Of a DNA stretch of 64,000 bases, positions 1 to 8,146 are shown piece after piece. Made by a program: the position numbers and the translations under genes. The DNA is from Luteococcus sp048595755 (GTDB lineage Bacteria; Actinomycetota; Actinomycetes; Propionibacteriales; Propionibacteriaceae): the NCBI RefSeq assembly GCF_048595755.1, contig NZ_CP184360.1, positions 2,728,001 to 2,792,000 of the forward strand, given 5' to 3'. Every line of letters starts with the position of its first letter. Within the stretch, counting starts at the first letter, position 1. The notes under the pieces are model-generated. The model was not told the origin of the DNA, made no database searches, and worked only from the letters and a program-made list of their open reading frames with translations.

Positions 1-616
1 GGCGCAGGGATTCGCGTGGCAGGTCGTGGTCCCAGAAACGCACGCCGGGGCTCTCGTGGAGGATCGCATTCACCTTGGCCTTGCGCCGTCGCGAGCGCAG
101 TTCGCGATCCTGTTGCAGGTCGTCACACCCACTGGCCACGCCCACGGCACAGACCAGCGCATCGGCCTCGCGGGCCGCGAGCACCTGGGTGAACCCACCG
201 GCACGGCGGGCCACCACCTGCGCCTCGCCACCCAATGCCGGAAGGCACCACAGCGCCTTGTCGTCGTCCTCGGCTCGCCCGTCCGCGGGCAGCGGGCGCG
301 ACGAGGTGAACAGCACCGAGCCGTCACGCAGGATCGCCGACAGCGACTCACCCTCCACGCCGCGAGTGAGTCGGTGCGGCCGCGCCTCACCGCTGGGATC
401 GATGCGCCACAGCGCCGAGGTCCAGGCGGTGCGGTCATGGTTGAGCGTCTGGATCGTGGCCAGCAGCCAGCGTCCGTCGGGGCTGACCTGGACTCCGCTC
501 AGCCGGGGCAGCTCGATGTAGGAGCGCAGGTCTTCCCAAGGGCTGCCCAGCTCGGGTTCAGTGGTCTGCTCGGGTTCAGTGGACTGCTCGGGGGTCTGTC
601 GTGCGTCGGGGCTCAT
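1..616 (-). CDS. S9 family peptidase (prolyl oligopeptidase-like), N-terminal part, cut by window edge
   Basis: About 205 residues are visible, running off the left edge. The start is the ATG at 616, preceded by an AAGGAAG ribosome site. After a short Thr/Glu-rich leader the chain reads SYIELPRLSGVQVSPDG and then DGRWLL. This is the propeller-repeat style seen at the front of acylaminoacyl-peptidases and dipeptidyl peptidases of family S9. The catalytic C-terminal alpha/beta-hydrolase domain would lie outside the window and cannot be checked. A second, complete S9 peptidase lies at 10089-12002. The next gene upstream on the same strand is ferrochelatase, whose stop lies 20 bases before this start, so the two are probably co-transcribed. 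The family is inferred from propeller style only; the catalytic serine is not seen. Confidence 0.7.
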   Translation of the reverse strand, partial: MSPDARQTPEQSTEPEQTTEPELGSPWEDLRSYIELPRLSGVQVSPDGRWLLATIQTLNHDRTAWTSALWRIDPSGEARPHRLTRGVEGESLSAILRDGSVLFTSSRPLPADGRAEDDDKALWCLPALGGEAQVVARRAGGFTQVLAAREADALVCAVGVASGCDDLQQDRELRSRRRKAKVNAILHESPGVRFWDHDLPRESLR

Positions 617-636
617 GGTCGTGCTTCCTTCGATGC

Positions 637-1707
637 TCAGTCGATCGCGGGGGTCTCGGCATTGCGCAGGTTCGGGCAACACCCTCGGCCGCCGCAACCG
701 TCGGGGGCTGGGAGGGCATCGCCCTGGCGCGCGTGTGCCGCACGGGCCAGGAGCCGATCGGCCAGCCCGGCCACGAAGGTCTGCGACGTGCCGGCGGTCG
801 CACTGCGCACCATCTGGATTCCGAGTTCGTCGCAGGTCTGGCGAGCCTGGGTGTCGAGGTCGTAGATCACCTCCATGTGGTCGGAGATGAATCCGATGGG
901 GGCCAGCACCACACGATCGACGCCACGGCCGTGGAGTTCGGCCAAGTGGTCGTCGACGTCGGGCTCCAGCCACGGCTGGCCCGGCCGCCCGGAACGGGAG
1001 CAGAAGACCAGATCGTGCTCCGGCGCTCCCACCGCCTGCGCGATCCGTTCTGCCACCTCCTCGTGCCACCGTGAATAGGCGCCGCGTGCCTCCTGCGGTC
1101 CGCTGCTGTCATCCATGTCCGTGGGGATGGAGTGGGTGACGAAGACCAGGCGGGCACCGGGCAACTCGGCCAGCGCCTGCGCGACGGCGGCGCGATTGGC
1201 CTCGACGAAGCCCTCGTCCAGGGCATAGTTCCCGGCGCGATCGATCCGCACGTGCTCGGCACCGACGGTGCTGGCGGCCGCCGCGACCGCCTCGCGATAG
1301 GTGCGACAGCCCGAGTACGACGGATAGGCGCTGGTGGTCAGCATCAACACCCGGCGGCGGCCGTCGGCGACGAGCTCACGCAGCGCCTCGTCGATGAACG
1401 GATGCCAGTTGCGATTGCCCCAGTAGATCGGGCAGTCGACGCCGCGGGTGGACAACTCCTGCTGCAGCGCGGAGATCAGCGCCTTGTTCTGGTCATTGAT
1501 CGGGCTGCGGCCACCGAACAGGAAGTAGTGCTCCCCCACCTGGGCCAGCCGGTCGCGGGGAATACCGGCGCCACGGGTGACCACCTCGAGGAAGTCGATC
1601 ACCTCGTCGGGCTTCTCGGGGCCGCCGAAGGAGACGAGCAGGACCGCGTCGTAGGGGGCCAGGGGGTGGGAACCGGAGGTGGCGGGCAGTGCATTGGTAG
1701 CGGTCAT
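637..1707 (-). CDS. hemH: Ferrochelatase (coproporphyrin III type), 356 aa
   Basis: Inserts ferrous iron into the porphyrin late in haem synthesis. In actinobacteria this family (CpfC/HemH) acts on coproporphyrin III. The protein opens with DAVLLVSFGGP. It has the catalytic histidine in VTHSIPT (about H192) and the glutamate in SDHMEVIYD (about E279). The C-terminus carries a CGGRGCC cluster, and C134 lies in YSGCRTYR. Together these match the four-cysteine pattern that binds a [2Fe-2S] cluster in mycobacterial ferrochelatase. The length is normal. I chose the ATG at 1707; an upstream in-frame start at 1761 would add 18 residues with no homology feel, and neither start has a strong ribosome site. 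Transcription probably continues into the S9 peptidase. No other haem gene is in the window. Confidence 0.95.
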   Translation of the reverse strand: MTATNALPATSGSHPLAPYDAVLLVSFGGPEKPDEVIDFLEVVTRGAGIPRDRLAQVGEHYFLFGGRSPINDQNKALISALQQELSTRGVDCPIYWGNRNWHPFIDEALRELVADGRRRVLMLTTSAYPSYSGCRTYREAVAAAASTVGAEHVRIDRAGNYALDEGFVEANRAAVAQALAELPGARLVFVTHSIPTDMDDSSGPQEARGAYSRWHEEVAERIAQAVGAPEHDLVFCSRSGRPGQPWLEPDVDDHLAELHGRGVDRVVLAPIGFISDHMEVIYDLDTQARQTCDELGIQMVRSATAGTSQTFVAGLADRLLARAAHARQGDALPAPDGCGGRGCCPNLRNAETPAID

Positions 1708-1788
1708 GCCCCCGATGATCCCAGACACCGAGAGGGTGCCGCATCCGGCGCCCCACCCCACCGGCAGCCACGCGCACTCATCGTCGGC

Positions 1789-1817
1789 TTGTCACGCTAG
1801 ATTGGTGCGACTAGTAG
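1789..1817 (+). promoter_or_regulatory. Candidate sigma-A promoter for sepH
   Basis: TTGTCA at 1789-1794 and TAGTAG at 1812-1817 are separated by 17 bases. They lie about 100 bases upstream of the sepH start in the 209-base divergent gap shared with hemH. The hexamers fit the actinobacterial housekeeping consensus only moderately. Confidence 0.4.
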
Positions 1818-1916
1818 TGTGACTGGCAGAGGTGTGTTCCGTTCAGTTCGGCGCCGTGCGCCGTCGGCACCCTCGAAAGCCCGCCAGCACGACGTTCAGC
1901 CAGCAGTGGAGAGAAC

Positions 1917-3290
1917 ATGACAAGCGCCCTCAGTCCTCGCGAAATCCAGACTCGTATCCGGTCGGGAGCCTCGCTCGAGGACGTGGCGCAGGAGTCCGGG
2001 ATGCCCACCGAGAAGGTGGAGCCCTATGCCGCCCCGGTGCTGGCGGAGCGCGAACACGTGGCCCTGACCGCCCTGCAGTGTCCGGTGCGCCGACGCGGTG
2101 AGACCGGCTCGGTGCGTGCCATGCGCGCCGTGGTCGCCGAGAAGCTCGGCCCGCGAGCCGACGAGGTCACCTGGGATGCCTGGCGCAACCAGGACCGCCG
2201 CTGGACCGTGACCGCGACCCTCGAGGACGAGACCACCACGGCCCACTTCGTCTTCGACCCGCGTGCCCGCTTCAGCACCGCCCAGGACGACGCCGCCCGG
2301 GAACTGATCGGCGAGGTCACTGCCAACAGTCGCGTGGCGGTTGCGGAGTCCCCTGACGCAGAACCCACCATCGACCTGAACGACGAGCTCGCCCTGGTGC
2401 GCGCCACCCAGGCGACGCGCGGTTCGCTGCCCGGACAGCGCCCCCCGTTCGAAGCCGCCACCCCGGCACAGCTCGAGCCCGGGGCCGAGAGCGACGCGGA
2501 CGCGGAATCCGCCACCGATGACTCGGAGGTGGACGACTACTCCCCCGCCGAGTTCGAGGAAGTCGACGGCGTCTACGACTTTGTGCCCAAGAACACCTCC
2601 GACATGGACGTGCTCTACGAGATGCTCAGCTCCTTCGCCGAGGACTCGGTGAACATCTACGCCGGGCTCGCCAATCCGGTCACCCAGGAACCCAGCGACG
2701 AGGAGCCTGAGCGCGACTCCACACCTGAGCCGCCCGCCACACCTGAACCCGTCACGAGCCCAGAGCCTGTCTCCACCCCAGAGCCTGTCTCCACCCCAGA
2801 GCCGGCCGCGCCTGCCCCTGCCGCGGCGGCTGAACAGCCCCCGGCCGTCGTCCACGAGGCGTCGGAGCCGGAGTCGACCCCCGAGCCAAGCTCGCAGCCC
2901 CAGCAGGACGAGGCCGCCGTCGAACAGGTCGAAGCTGTCACGGTGGTCGAGTCCCCCACCGTCGAGCCCAGCCCGGCAGAACCCGTCATCGAGAACGACG
3001 TGGTCGCCCAGGTTGCGCCGATCGCGGGCGGTGACACCCCGCCCGAGGGCACCCAGCCCCAGGACACCCAGCCCCAGGACACCCAGCCCCAGGATGAGGC
3101 CGTCGCCCAGGGCCCGGCCAGCCAGGAGGCTGGAGCCCAGACCCAGGCCAGCGAACCCGAATTGCCCGTGGACGTCCCCAAGGAGACCGCCACCCCGCGT
3201 CCCCGGCCCAAGCCACGTTCGCGCAAGAAGCGCGCCTCGATTCCCAGCTGGGACGAGATCATGTTCGGTGGCCCCACCAACCAGAAGTAG
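1917..3290 (+). CDS. sepH: SepH-type septation protein lacking the usual N-terminal segment, 457 aa
   Basis: SepH is an actinobacterial cell-division protein that stimulates FtsZ assembly. Residues 6-50 form the helix-turn-helix part of DUF3071 (SPREIQTRIRSGASLEDVA). Residues about 75-140 continue with the characteristic TWDAWRNQDRRWTV. A long acidic Pro/Glu-rich linker follows, with short tandem repeats (TPEPVS and TQPQD units, about 3049-3093). The C-terminus is the conserved basic stretch followed by IPSWDEIMFGG. Family members usually have some 50-60 further residues in front of the SP(R/K)EIQ motif; here the frame upstream does not encode them. The ATG at 1917 has a good GGAGAG ribosome site. 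The gene stands alone and faces the PHP gene. Assignment is firm; loss of the N-terminal segment is the odd point. Confidence 0.88.
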   Translation: MTSALSPREIQTRIRSGASLEDVAQESGMPTEKVEPYAAPVLAEREHVALTALQCPVRRRGETGSVRAMRAVVAEKLGPRADEVTWDAWRNQDRRWTVTATLEDETTTAHFVFDPRARFSTAQDDAARELIGEVTANSRVAVAESPDAEPTIDLNDELALVRATQATRGSLPGQRPPFEAATPAQLEPGAESDADAESATDDSEVDDYSPAEFEEVDGVYDFVPKNTSDMDVLYEMLSSFAEDSVNIYAGLANPVTQEPSDEEPERDSTPEPPATPEPVTSPEPVSTPEPVSTPEPAAPAPAAAAEQPPAVVHEASEPESTPEPSSQPQQDEAAVEQVEAVTVVESPTVEPSPAEPVIENDVVAQVAPIAGGDTPPEGTQPQDTQPQDTQPQDEAVAQGPASQEAGAQTQASEPELPVDVPKETATPRPRPKPRSRKKRASIPSWDEIMFGGPTNQK

Positions 3291-3303
3291 TCCCCGCCGG
3301 AAC

Positions 3304-4338
3304 TCAGCGCGCGGCGTGCTCCAGCAGCCGCTCCACCGGCCAGGTGTTGATGATGCGTTCCGCGTCGATGCCCACGGCCTCGGCCCGAGCACACCCCAGC
3401 TGCAGGAAGTCCAGCTGACCGGGTGCGTGTGCGTCGGTGTCGATGCTGAACAGGCAGCCCATCTGATGTGCCAACTGCAAGAGCTCGTCGGGCGGGTCCT
3501 GACGTTCGGGGCGGGAGTTGATCTCCACCGCCACGCCAAACTGTCGGCAGGCCTCGAAGACCACCTCGGCATCGAAGTCCGATGGCGGCCGAGTGCCGCG
3601 CGCCCCCTCCACGAGGCGCCCGGTGCAGTGTCCCAGCACGGTGGTGTGCCGGTTAGCCACCGCCGCGACCATTCGGGCCGTCATCTCCTCACGGCCGCCC
3701 CGCAACCGCGAGTGCACCGAGGCGACCACGACGTCCAGCGCACCCAACACCTCGTCGCGCTGGTCGAGGCGTCCATCGTCCAGGATGTCCACCTCGATCC
3801 CCCGCAGGATCCGCACCGGTGAGTGCTGCTGCACCCGAGCAATCTCCTGCCACTGACTGCGCAGGCGCTCTTCGCTGAGGCCATTGGCCACCCACAGTCG
3901 GGGCGAGTGGTCGGTGATGGCGAGGTAGTCATGCCCCAGGCGGTGAGCGGTCTCCACCATCTCCGCAAGCGGCGATCCGCCATCCGACCAAGTGGTGTGA
4001 CAGTGCAGGTCGCCCCGCAGGGAGGGGCGCAGGGACGAGACCGCCAGCGGCTCGGCCCCCTCGGCACGCAGTCGGCCAAGCCGTTCGGGAACCTGACCGG
4101 ACAATGCCTCGCGAATCACCGATGCGATGCTGAGCCCCACCCCCGGCAGGGCCTCCCACTGGTCGGCCTCGCGCAACAAGGCCAGCTCCCGGGCGTCGAG
4201 GGCGGCCAGGGCGTCTGCTGCGCGTCGGTAGGCCTGCACCCGATGACTGCTGGCCCGGCCGCGCTCCAGCCAGAAGGCGATCTCACGCAGGCATTCCACC
4301 GGGCCCGGGCCGTCGGGGAGGTCGGGTGCATCGTTCAC
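3304..4338 (-). CDS. PHP-domain phosphoesterase with N-terminal HhH/Pol-beta-like domain, 344 aa
   Basis: Residues 1-85 look like the helix-hairpin-helix 8-kDa domain of X-family polymerases (LPGVGLSIASVI, about 64-75). Residues 108-340 are a PHP metal-dependent phosphoesterase with DLHCHTTWSDG (H112, H114), AITDHS, and the C-terminal IDTDAHA motif. This resembles the tail half of bacterial PolX without its nucleotidyltransferase domain. A DNA-repair role is inference. The start is the GTG at 4338. A TAGTCT box lies 7 bases upstream with no Shine-Dalgarno sequence, which suggests a leaderless transcript. It is divergent from fasR. Confidence 0.82.
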   Translation of the reverse strand: MNDAPDLPDGPGPVECLREIAFWLERGRASSHRVQAYRRAADALAALDARELALLREADQWEALPGVGLSIASVIREALSGQVPERLGRLRAEGAEPLAVSSLRPSLRGDLHCHTTWSDGGSPLAEMVETAHRLGHDYLAITDHSPRLWVANGLSEERLRSQWQEIARVQQHSPVRILRGIEVDILDDGRLDQRDEVLGALDVVVASVHSRLRGGREEMTARMVAAVANRHTTVLGHCTGRLVEGARGTRPPSDFDAEVVFEACRQFGVAVEINSRPERQDPPDELLQLAHQMGCLFSIDTDAHAPGQLDFLQLGCARAEAVGIDAERIINTWPVERLLEHAAR

Positions 4339-4345
4339 AGCTGCC

Positions 4346-4351
4346 AGACTA
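4346..4351 (-). promoter_or_regulatory. -10 box (TAGTCT) for a leaderless PHP transcript
   Basis: On the minus strand TAGTCT lies exactly 7 bases before the GTG at 4338, the spacing expected when transcription starts at the start codon. Confidence 0.4.
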
Positions 4352-4399
4352 GGCTCTGCTGACACAGCCGGGTCGGCCGACACAGGAAAGGTGGTTCGC

Positions 4400-5632
4400 A
4401 TGAGTGCGCACGTCGCCGCGGAGGACGCACCGGCCCCGGGGACCGGGCGGGCACTGGTTCCTGACGACGAGGAACGCCGCCAGCTCGTGCAACGCCTGTC
4501 CGCCACGACGGCCAGGATGACCACCGCCACGCTCGACGCCATGGACGAACGGCACCCCTGGTTCGGGGAACTCGACGCCGAGCACCGTTCCTGGATCACC
4601 GTCGTGGCGCGCGGCGGCATCGACGGCTTCGTGCAGTGGATGGCCGACGACCCAGAGGTGGCCTTCGACCCCGCCAATGTCTTCGCCGCCGCCCCACGCG
4701 CCCTGACCCGCAACATCACGCTCCACCAGACCGTCGACCTGATGCGCACCACCATCATGGTCGTGGAGGAACAGGTGCAACACCTTGCCCCGCCCGAGGA
4801 CCGGATGGTGCTGCAGACCGCGATCGTGCACTACTCGCGCGAGGTCGCCTTTGCCGCAGCCGAGGTCTATGCCCGGGCAGCCGAGGTCCGCGGGGCCTGG
4901 GATGCCCGAATGGAGGCCCTGGTGGTCGACGCCATCGTCCGCGCCGAGGCCGACGAGTCCATGGTCTCGCGCGCCTCCACCTTGGGGTGGAATTCCGGAA
5001 GCAAGGTCTTCGTCGCGGTGGGCCGTGTGCACGAGGAGGGTGACGACGCGATCGCGCGGCTGCGGCGCCACGCCCGCAAGCTGGAACTCGACGTGCTCGC
5101 CGCAATCCAGGGCGACCGCCTGGTGCTGGTGGCCAGTGGCCCCAGTGTCACCGACGATTCCGCGGCCATCGCCGTGATCGAGGAACTCAGTGAGTTCTTC
5201 GGCGACGGCCACGTGGTCATCGGTCCCCTGGTGGACGACTTGGTGGAGGCGCCCCATTCGGCCCGGGCTGCCACCAGTGGCCTGCGGGCCTCCGATGCCT
5301 GGCCCGAGGGTGGCCGAGCCCTGCCGGCCGCCGAGCTGCTGCCCGAGCGGGTGCTGGCCGGCGACGGTCATGCCCGCCGGGCACTGGCCCGCGAGGTCTT
5401 CGACCCCTTGCGCGAGGCGGGTGGTGACCTGCTGGAGACCTGCGTCAGCTTCCTCGACCACGGCTGCTCGGTGGAGGCCACGGCCCGCGACCTGTTCGTG
5501 CACGCCAACACGGTGCGCTACCGGATCAAGCGGATCCAGGACGTCACCGGTTACTCCCCGATGGATGCGCGCGACGCCTACGTGTTGCGGTTGTCCATCA
5601 CCCTGGGACGGCTGGCCCTCAGCCAACGCTGA
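4400..5632 (+). CDS. fasR: PucR-family regulator of fatty-acid synthesis, FasR-like, 410 aa
   Basis: Transcription factor with a C-terminal PucR-type helix-turn-helix: SVEATARDLFVHANTVRYRI lies about 50 residues from the end. The N-terminal and central parts are an uncharacterised GGDEF-like/regulatory region typical of this family. The start is the ATG at 4400, preceded by AGGAAAGG; a GTG nine bases earlier is in frame but would sit on the ribosome site. Immediately downstream are fabD, fabH, acpP and fabF, the same order as in Streptomyces. There FasR activates the fab operon, so that role is inferred from synteny plus family. It is unrelated to the TetR-type FasR of mycobacteria. Confidence 0.88.
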   Translation: MSAHVAAEDAPAPGTGRALVPDDEERRQLVQRLSATTARMTTATLDAMDERHPWFGELDAEHRSWITVVARGGIDGFVQWMADDPEVAFDPANVFAAAPRALTRNITLHQTVDLMRTTIMVVEEQVQHLAPPEDRMVLQTAIVHYSREVAFAAAEVYARAAEVRGAWDARMEALVVDAIVRAEADESMVSRASTLGWNSGSKVFVAVGRVHEEGDDAIARLRRHARKLELDVLAAIQGDRLVLVASGPSVTDDSAAIAVIEELSEFFGDGHVVIGPLVDDLVEAPHSARAATSGLRASDAWPEGGRALPAAELLPERVLAGDGHARRALAREVFDPLREAGGDLLETCVSFLDHGCSVEATARDLFVHANTVRYRIKRIQDVTGYSPMDARDAYVLRLSITLGRLALSQR

Positions 5633-5653
5633 GCCCTCCCTCACCCCCTACTT

Positions 5654-5663
5654 CCACGCGTGG
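5654..5663. promoter_or_regulatory. Palindrome CCACGCGTGG upstream of fabD
   Basis: A perfect 10-base palindrome in the fasR-fabD gap, about 20 bases after the fasR stop. It could be an operator half or part of a terminator; no T-run follows. Confidence 0.25.
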
Positions 5664-5720
5664 TATTCACCGTCTCCCACAACGCGGGCCCCGTCGCTCG
5701 CGGGGGATTCCCACGCCGAC

Positions 5721-5751
5721 TGTAGGAACCCCACAAAATCGACGGCCTACA
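5721..5751. promoter_or_regulatory. Candidate FasR operator: inverted TGTAGG/CCTACA
   Basis: TGTAGG at 5721-5726 and CCTACA at 5746-5751 form an exact inverted pair separated by 19 bases. Both are preceded by CGAC-like sequence (CGAC at 5717, CGAC at 5740). The site is 50-80 bases upstream of the fabD start, where an activator of the operon should bind. The link to FasR is inference. Confidence 0.35.
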
Positions 5752-5803
5752 TTTCGTGGCGTCGTCAGCACCTTCGACAGGTCCGACGAGCGAGAGTGGA
5801 CTC

Positions 5804-6745
5804 GTGCTTGCAATCGTTGCGCCAGGTCAAGGCGCCCAGACTCCCGGTTTCCTCGCCCCGTGGCTCGAGCTCCCCGGCTTCGCCGCGCATCTTGCCCGGC
5901 TGGGTGAGGTGGGCCAGCTGGACCTTGCTACCCACGGCACCACCTCCGATGCGGAGACCATCCGTGACACCGCCGTGGCCCAGCCCCTGCTGGTCGCCTC
6001 CGCGATCGCCACGGCCAGCGAGCTCCTGGGCGAGGCCGGCGCCGACAGCCGCGTCGGCGTGGTCGCCGGCCACAGCGTCGGCGAACTGGCCGCCGCAGCC
6101 ATCGCGGGCTCCCTCACCGACGACGATGCCATGACCCTGGTTCGGGAACGAGGCCGCGCCATGGCCGAGGCCTCGGCCCTGCGCCCCACCTCGATGACCG
6201 CCGTCATCGGTGGTGACCGCGACGAAGTGCTCGCCGCCCTCGAGGAAGCCGGACTGACCCCGGCCAACAACAACGGCTCCGGCCAGATCGTCGCTGCCGG
6301 CACCGTGGAGCAGCTGGAGGCCTTCGCCGAGGCAGCACCCAAGCGCACCCGACTCTTCCCGCTCAGCGTCGCGGGGGCCTTCCACACCGTGCACATGGAG
6401 CCTGCCGTGGCCCACCTGCGCGAGACCGCCGAGGGCGTCACCCCGAGCAACCCCGCCGTGGCGCTGCTCAGCAATCGCGACGGGCAGGTCGTCAGCGATG
6501 GCGCCGACTACCTGGAACGGCTGATCAGCCAGGTGGCCAACCCGGTGCGCTGGGACCTGTGCATGGAGACCATGCGCGAGCAGGGCATCACCGGACTGCT
6601 GGAGCTCACCCCCGCGGGCACGCTGACCGGCATCGCCAAGCGCAACCTGAAGGGCGTGGCACTGTTCAACCTCAACACCCCGGACCAGCTCGACGAGGCG
6701 CGCGCCTTCGTCCAGGAGCACGCCGGCAGCGCGATGGGAGCCTGA
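5804..6745 (+). CDS. fabD: Malonyl-CoA:ACP transacylase, 313 aa
   Basis: Moves malonyl groups from CoA to acyl carrier protein for type II fatty-acid synthesis. The N-terminus is the family signature IVAPGQGAQTPGF. The nucleophile is S91 in GHSVGEL and the catalytic histidine is H194 in GAFHTVHM. I chose the GTG at 5804 because it gives the usual family N-terminus and has a GAGAG ribosome site. An earlier GTG at 5756 would add 16 unrelated residues. The stop is one base before fabH (TGACATG), so the genes are translationally linked. First gene of fabD-fabH-acpP-fabF. Confidence 0.95.
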   Translation: MLAIVAPGQGAQTPGFLAPWLELPGFAAHLARLGEVGQLDLATHGTTSDAETIRDTAVAQPLLVASAIATASELLGEAGADSRVGVVAGHSVGELAAAAIAGSLTDDDAMTLVRERGRAMAEASALRPTSMTAVIGGDRDEVLAALEEAGLTPANNNGSGQIVAAGTVEQLEAFAEAAPKRTRLFPLSVAGAFHTVHMEPAVAHLRETAEGVTPSNPAVALLSNRDGQVVSDGADYLERLISQVANPVRWDLCMETMREQGITGLLELTPAGTLTGIAKRNLKGVALFNLNTPDQLDEARAFVQEHAGSAMGA

Positions 6746-6746
6746 C

Positions 6747-7739
6747 ATGGCCCAGATCAGTGTCCGCACCGGCGCCCCCTACGCACGTCTGCTCTCCACC
6801 GGCGCCTACCGCGGCTCCCGGGTGGTGGACAACGCCGAGATGTGCACCATGATCGACTCCAGCGACGAGTGGATCCAGCAGCGCACCGGCATCAGCCAGC
6901 GCCACTGGGCCACCGAGGACGAGACGGTGCGCAGCATGGCCGTCGCGGCGTGTCGTCAGGCCATCGAACGGGCCGGGCTGAGCGCCGCGGACATCGACAC
7001 GATCATCCTGGCCACCGTCAGCAATTCGCAGCAGATGCCTTCCCTGGCCTCCTATGTCGCCCAGGACCTGGGCTGTACCGGCCCCGCGATGTTCGACATC
7101 TCTGCTGCCTGCGCCGGCTTCTGCTACGGCCTGGGCCTGGCCGATTCCCTCATCCGCACCGGCGCCGCGGGACATGTCCTGGTGGTCGGCGTCGAGAAGC
7201 TCACCGACACGCTCGACGCCCACGATCGCGGCACCGCCTTCCTCTTCAGCGACGGGGCCGGCGCAGTCGTGGTCGGGCCGTCCGAGGAGCCGGCCATCGG
7301 CCCCGTGGTCTGGGGCTCCGACCCCAGCCAGGCCGAGGTGCTCACCATCCAGAGCTGGCGCAACCTGCCCGAGGGGCAGGACCATCCCCACATCACCATG
7401 GAGGGCACCAAGGTTTTCCGGTGGGCCACCACCTTCATCGCGGACCGGGCTCGCGAGACCCTGGAGGCCGCCGGCCTTGCCCCCGAGGACCTGGACGTCT
7501 TCATCCCCCACCAGGCGAACAACCGCATCACCGACTCGATGCTGCGCCACCTCAAGCTGCCCAAGGACGTCGTGGTGAGCCGCGACATCATCCAGATGGG
7601 CAATTCGTCGGCGGCCTCCGTGCCGCTGGCACTCGACGCGATCCTGCAGTCCGGTGAGGCCACCAGCGGCCAGACCGCGCTGCTGATCGGCTTCGGCGCC
7701 GGTCTGGCCTTTGCCGGGCAGGTCGTCACCCTTCCCTGA
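6747..7739 (+). CDS. fabH: 3-oxoacyl-ACP synthase III (KAS III), 330 aa
   Basis: Condenses a starter acyl-CoA with malonyl-ACP to begin chain synthesis. The Cys-His-Asn triad is visible: C122 in SAACAGF, H255 in PHQANNR and N285 in MGNSSAAS. The length is typical. In actinobacteria KAS III often accepts branched or propionyl starters, but the sequence does not by itself show the preference here. The ribosome site lies inside the fabD tail, and acpP follows after 61 bases. Confidence 0.95.
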   Translation: MAQISVRTGAPYARLLSTGAYRGSRVVDNAEMCTMIDSSDEWIQQRTGISQRHWATEDETVRSMAVAACRQAIERAGLSAADIDTIILATVSNSQQMPSLASYVAQDLGCTGPAMFDISAACAGFCYGLGLADSLIRTGAAGHVLVVGVEKLTDTLDAHDRGTAFLFSDGAGAVVVGPSEEPAIGPVVWGSDPSQAEVLTIQSWRNLPEGQDHPHITMEGTKVFRWATTFIADRARETLEAAGLAPEDLDVFIPHQANNRITDSMLRHLKLPKDVVVSRDIIQMGNSSAASVPLALDAILQSGEATSGQTALLIGFGAGLAFAGQVVTLP

Positions 7740-7800
7740 TCACGAGGCACGCCATCCCGGCGGCCTCGCCAGCACCACAACACAGAAACAGGAGGCCATC

Positions 7801-8046
7801 ATGGCCAGCACCGAAGAGATCCGTACCGACCTTGCCGAGATCGTCAACGACGTGGCCGGCGTGGCCGTCGAGGACGTCCAGCTGGACAAGTCCTTCACCG
7901 ATGACCTGGACGTCGACTCGCTGTCGATGGTCGAGATCATCTACGCCTGCGAGGAGAAGTTCGGCGTGTCCATCCCCGACGAGGACGCCAAGAACCTCAA
8001 GACCGTCGGTGACGCCGTCGCTTTCGTCGAGCGCGCCCAGGCCTGA
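7801..8046 (+). CDS. acpP: Acyl carrier protein, 81 aa
   Basis: Small acidic carrier with the phosphopantetheine serine S40 in DVDSLSMVEI. It is preceded by a near-perfect AGGAGG ribosome site 6 bases upstream. The 61-base gap after fabH and the strong site fit the need for high expression. Confidence 0.96.
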   Translation: MASTEEIRTDLAEIVNDVAGVAVEDVQLDKSFTDDLDVDSLSMVEIIYACEEKFGVSIPDEDAKNLKTVGDAVAFVERAQA

Positions 8047-8146
8047 GCCCACACTGACCGGCCGGGCGCGACGTGCGGGCACTGCCCCGTCGTGTCCGGC
8101 CCGGTTGCCTCACCCCTGAACTTCACCCACCACACTTGGAGAATCC

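Noticed and set aside
2740..3095. TPEP and TQPQD tandem repeats in sepH as a CRISPR-like or mobile repeat
   Set aside because: They are in-frame low-complexity linker codons of SepH.
1896..3572. Very long open frame on the minus strand opposite sepH
   Set aside because: Antisense to a clear SepH gene; its Gly/Leu/Asp composition is what high-GC codons give in the opposite frame, and there is no ribosome site or family.
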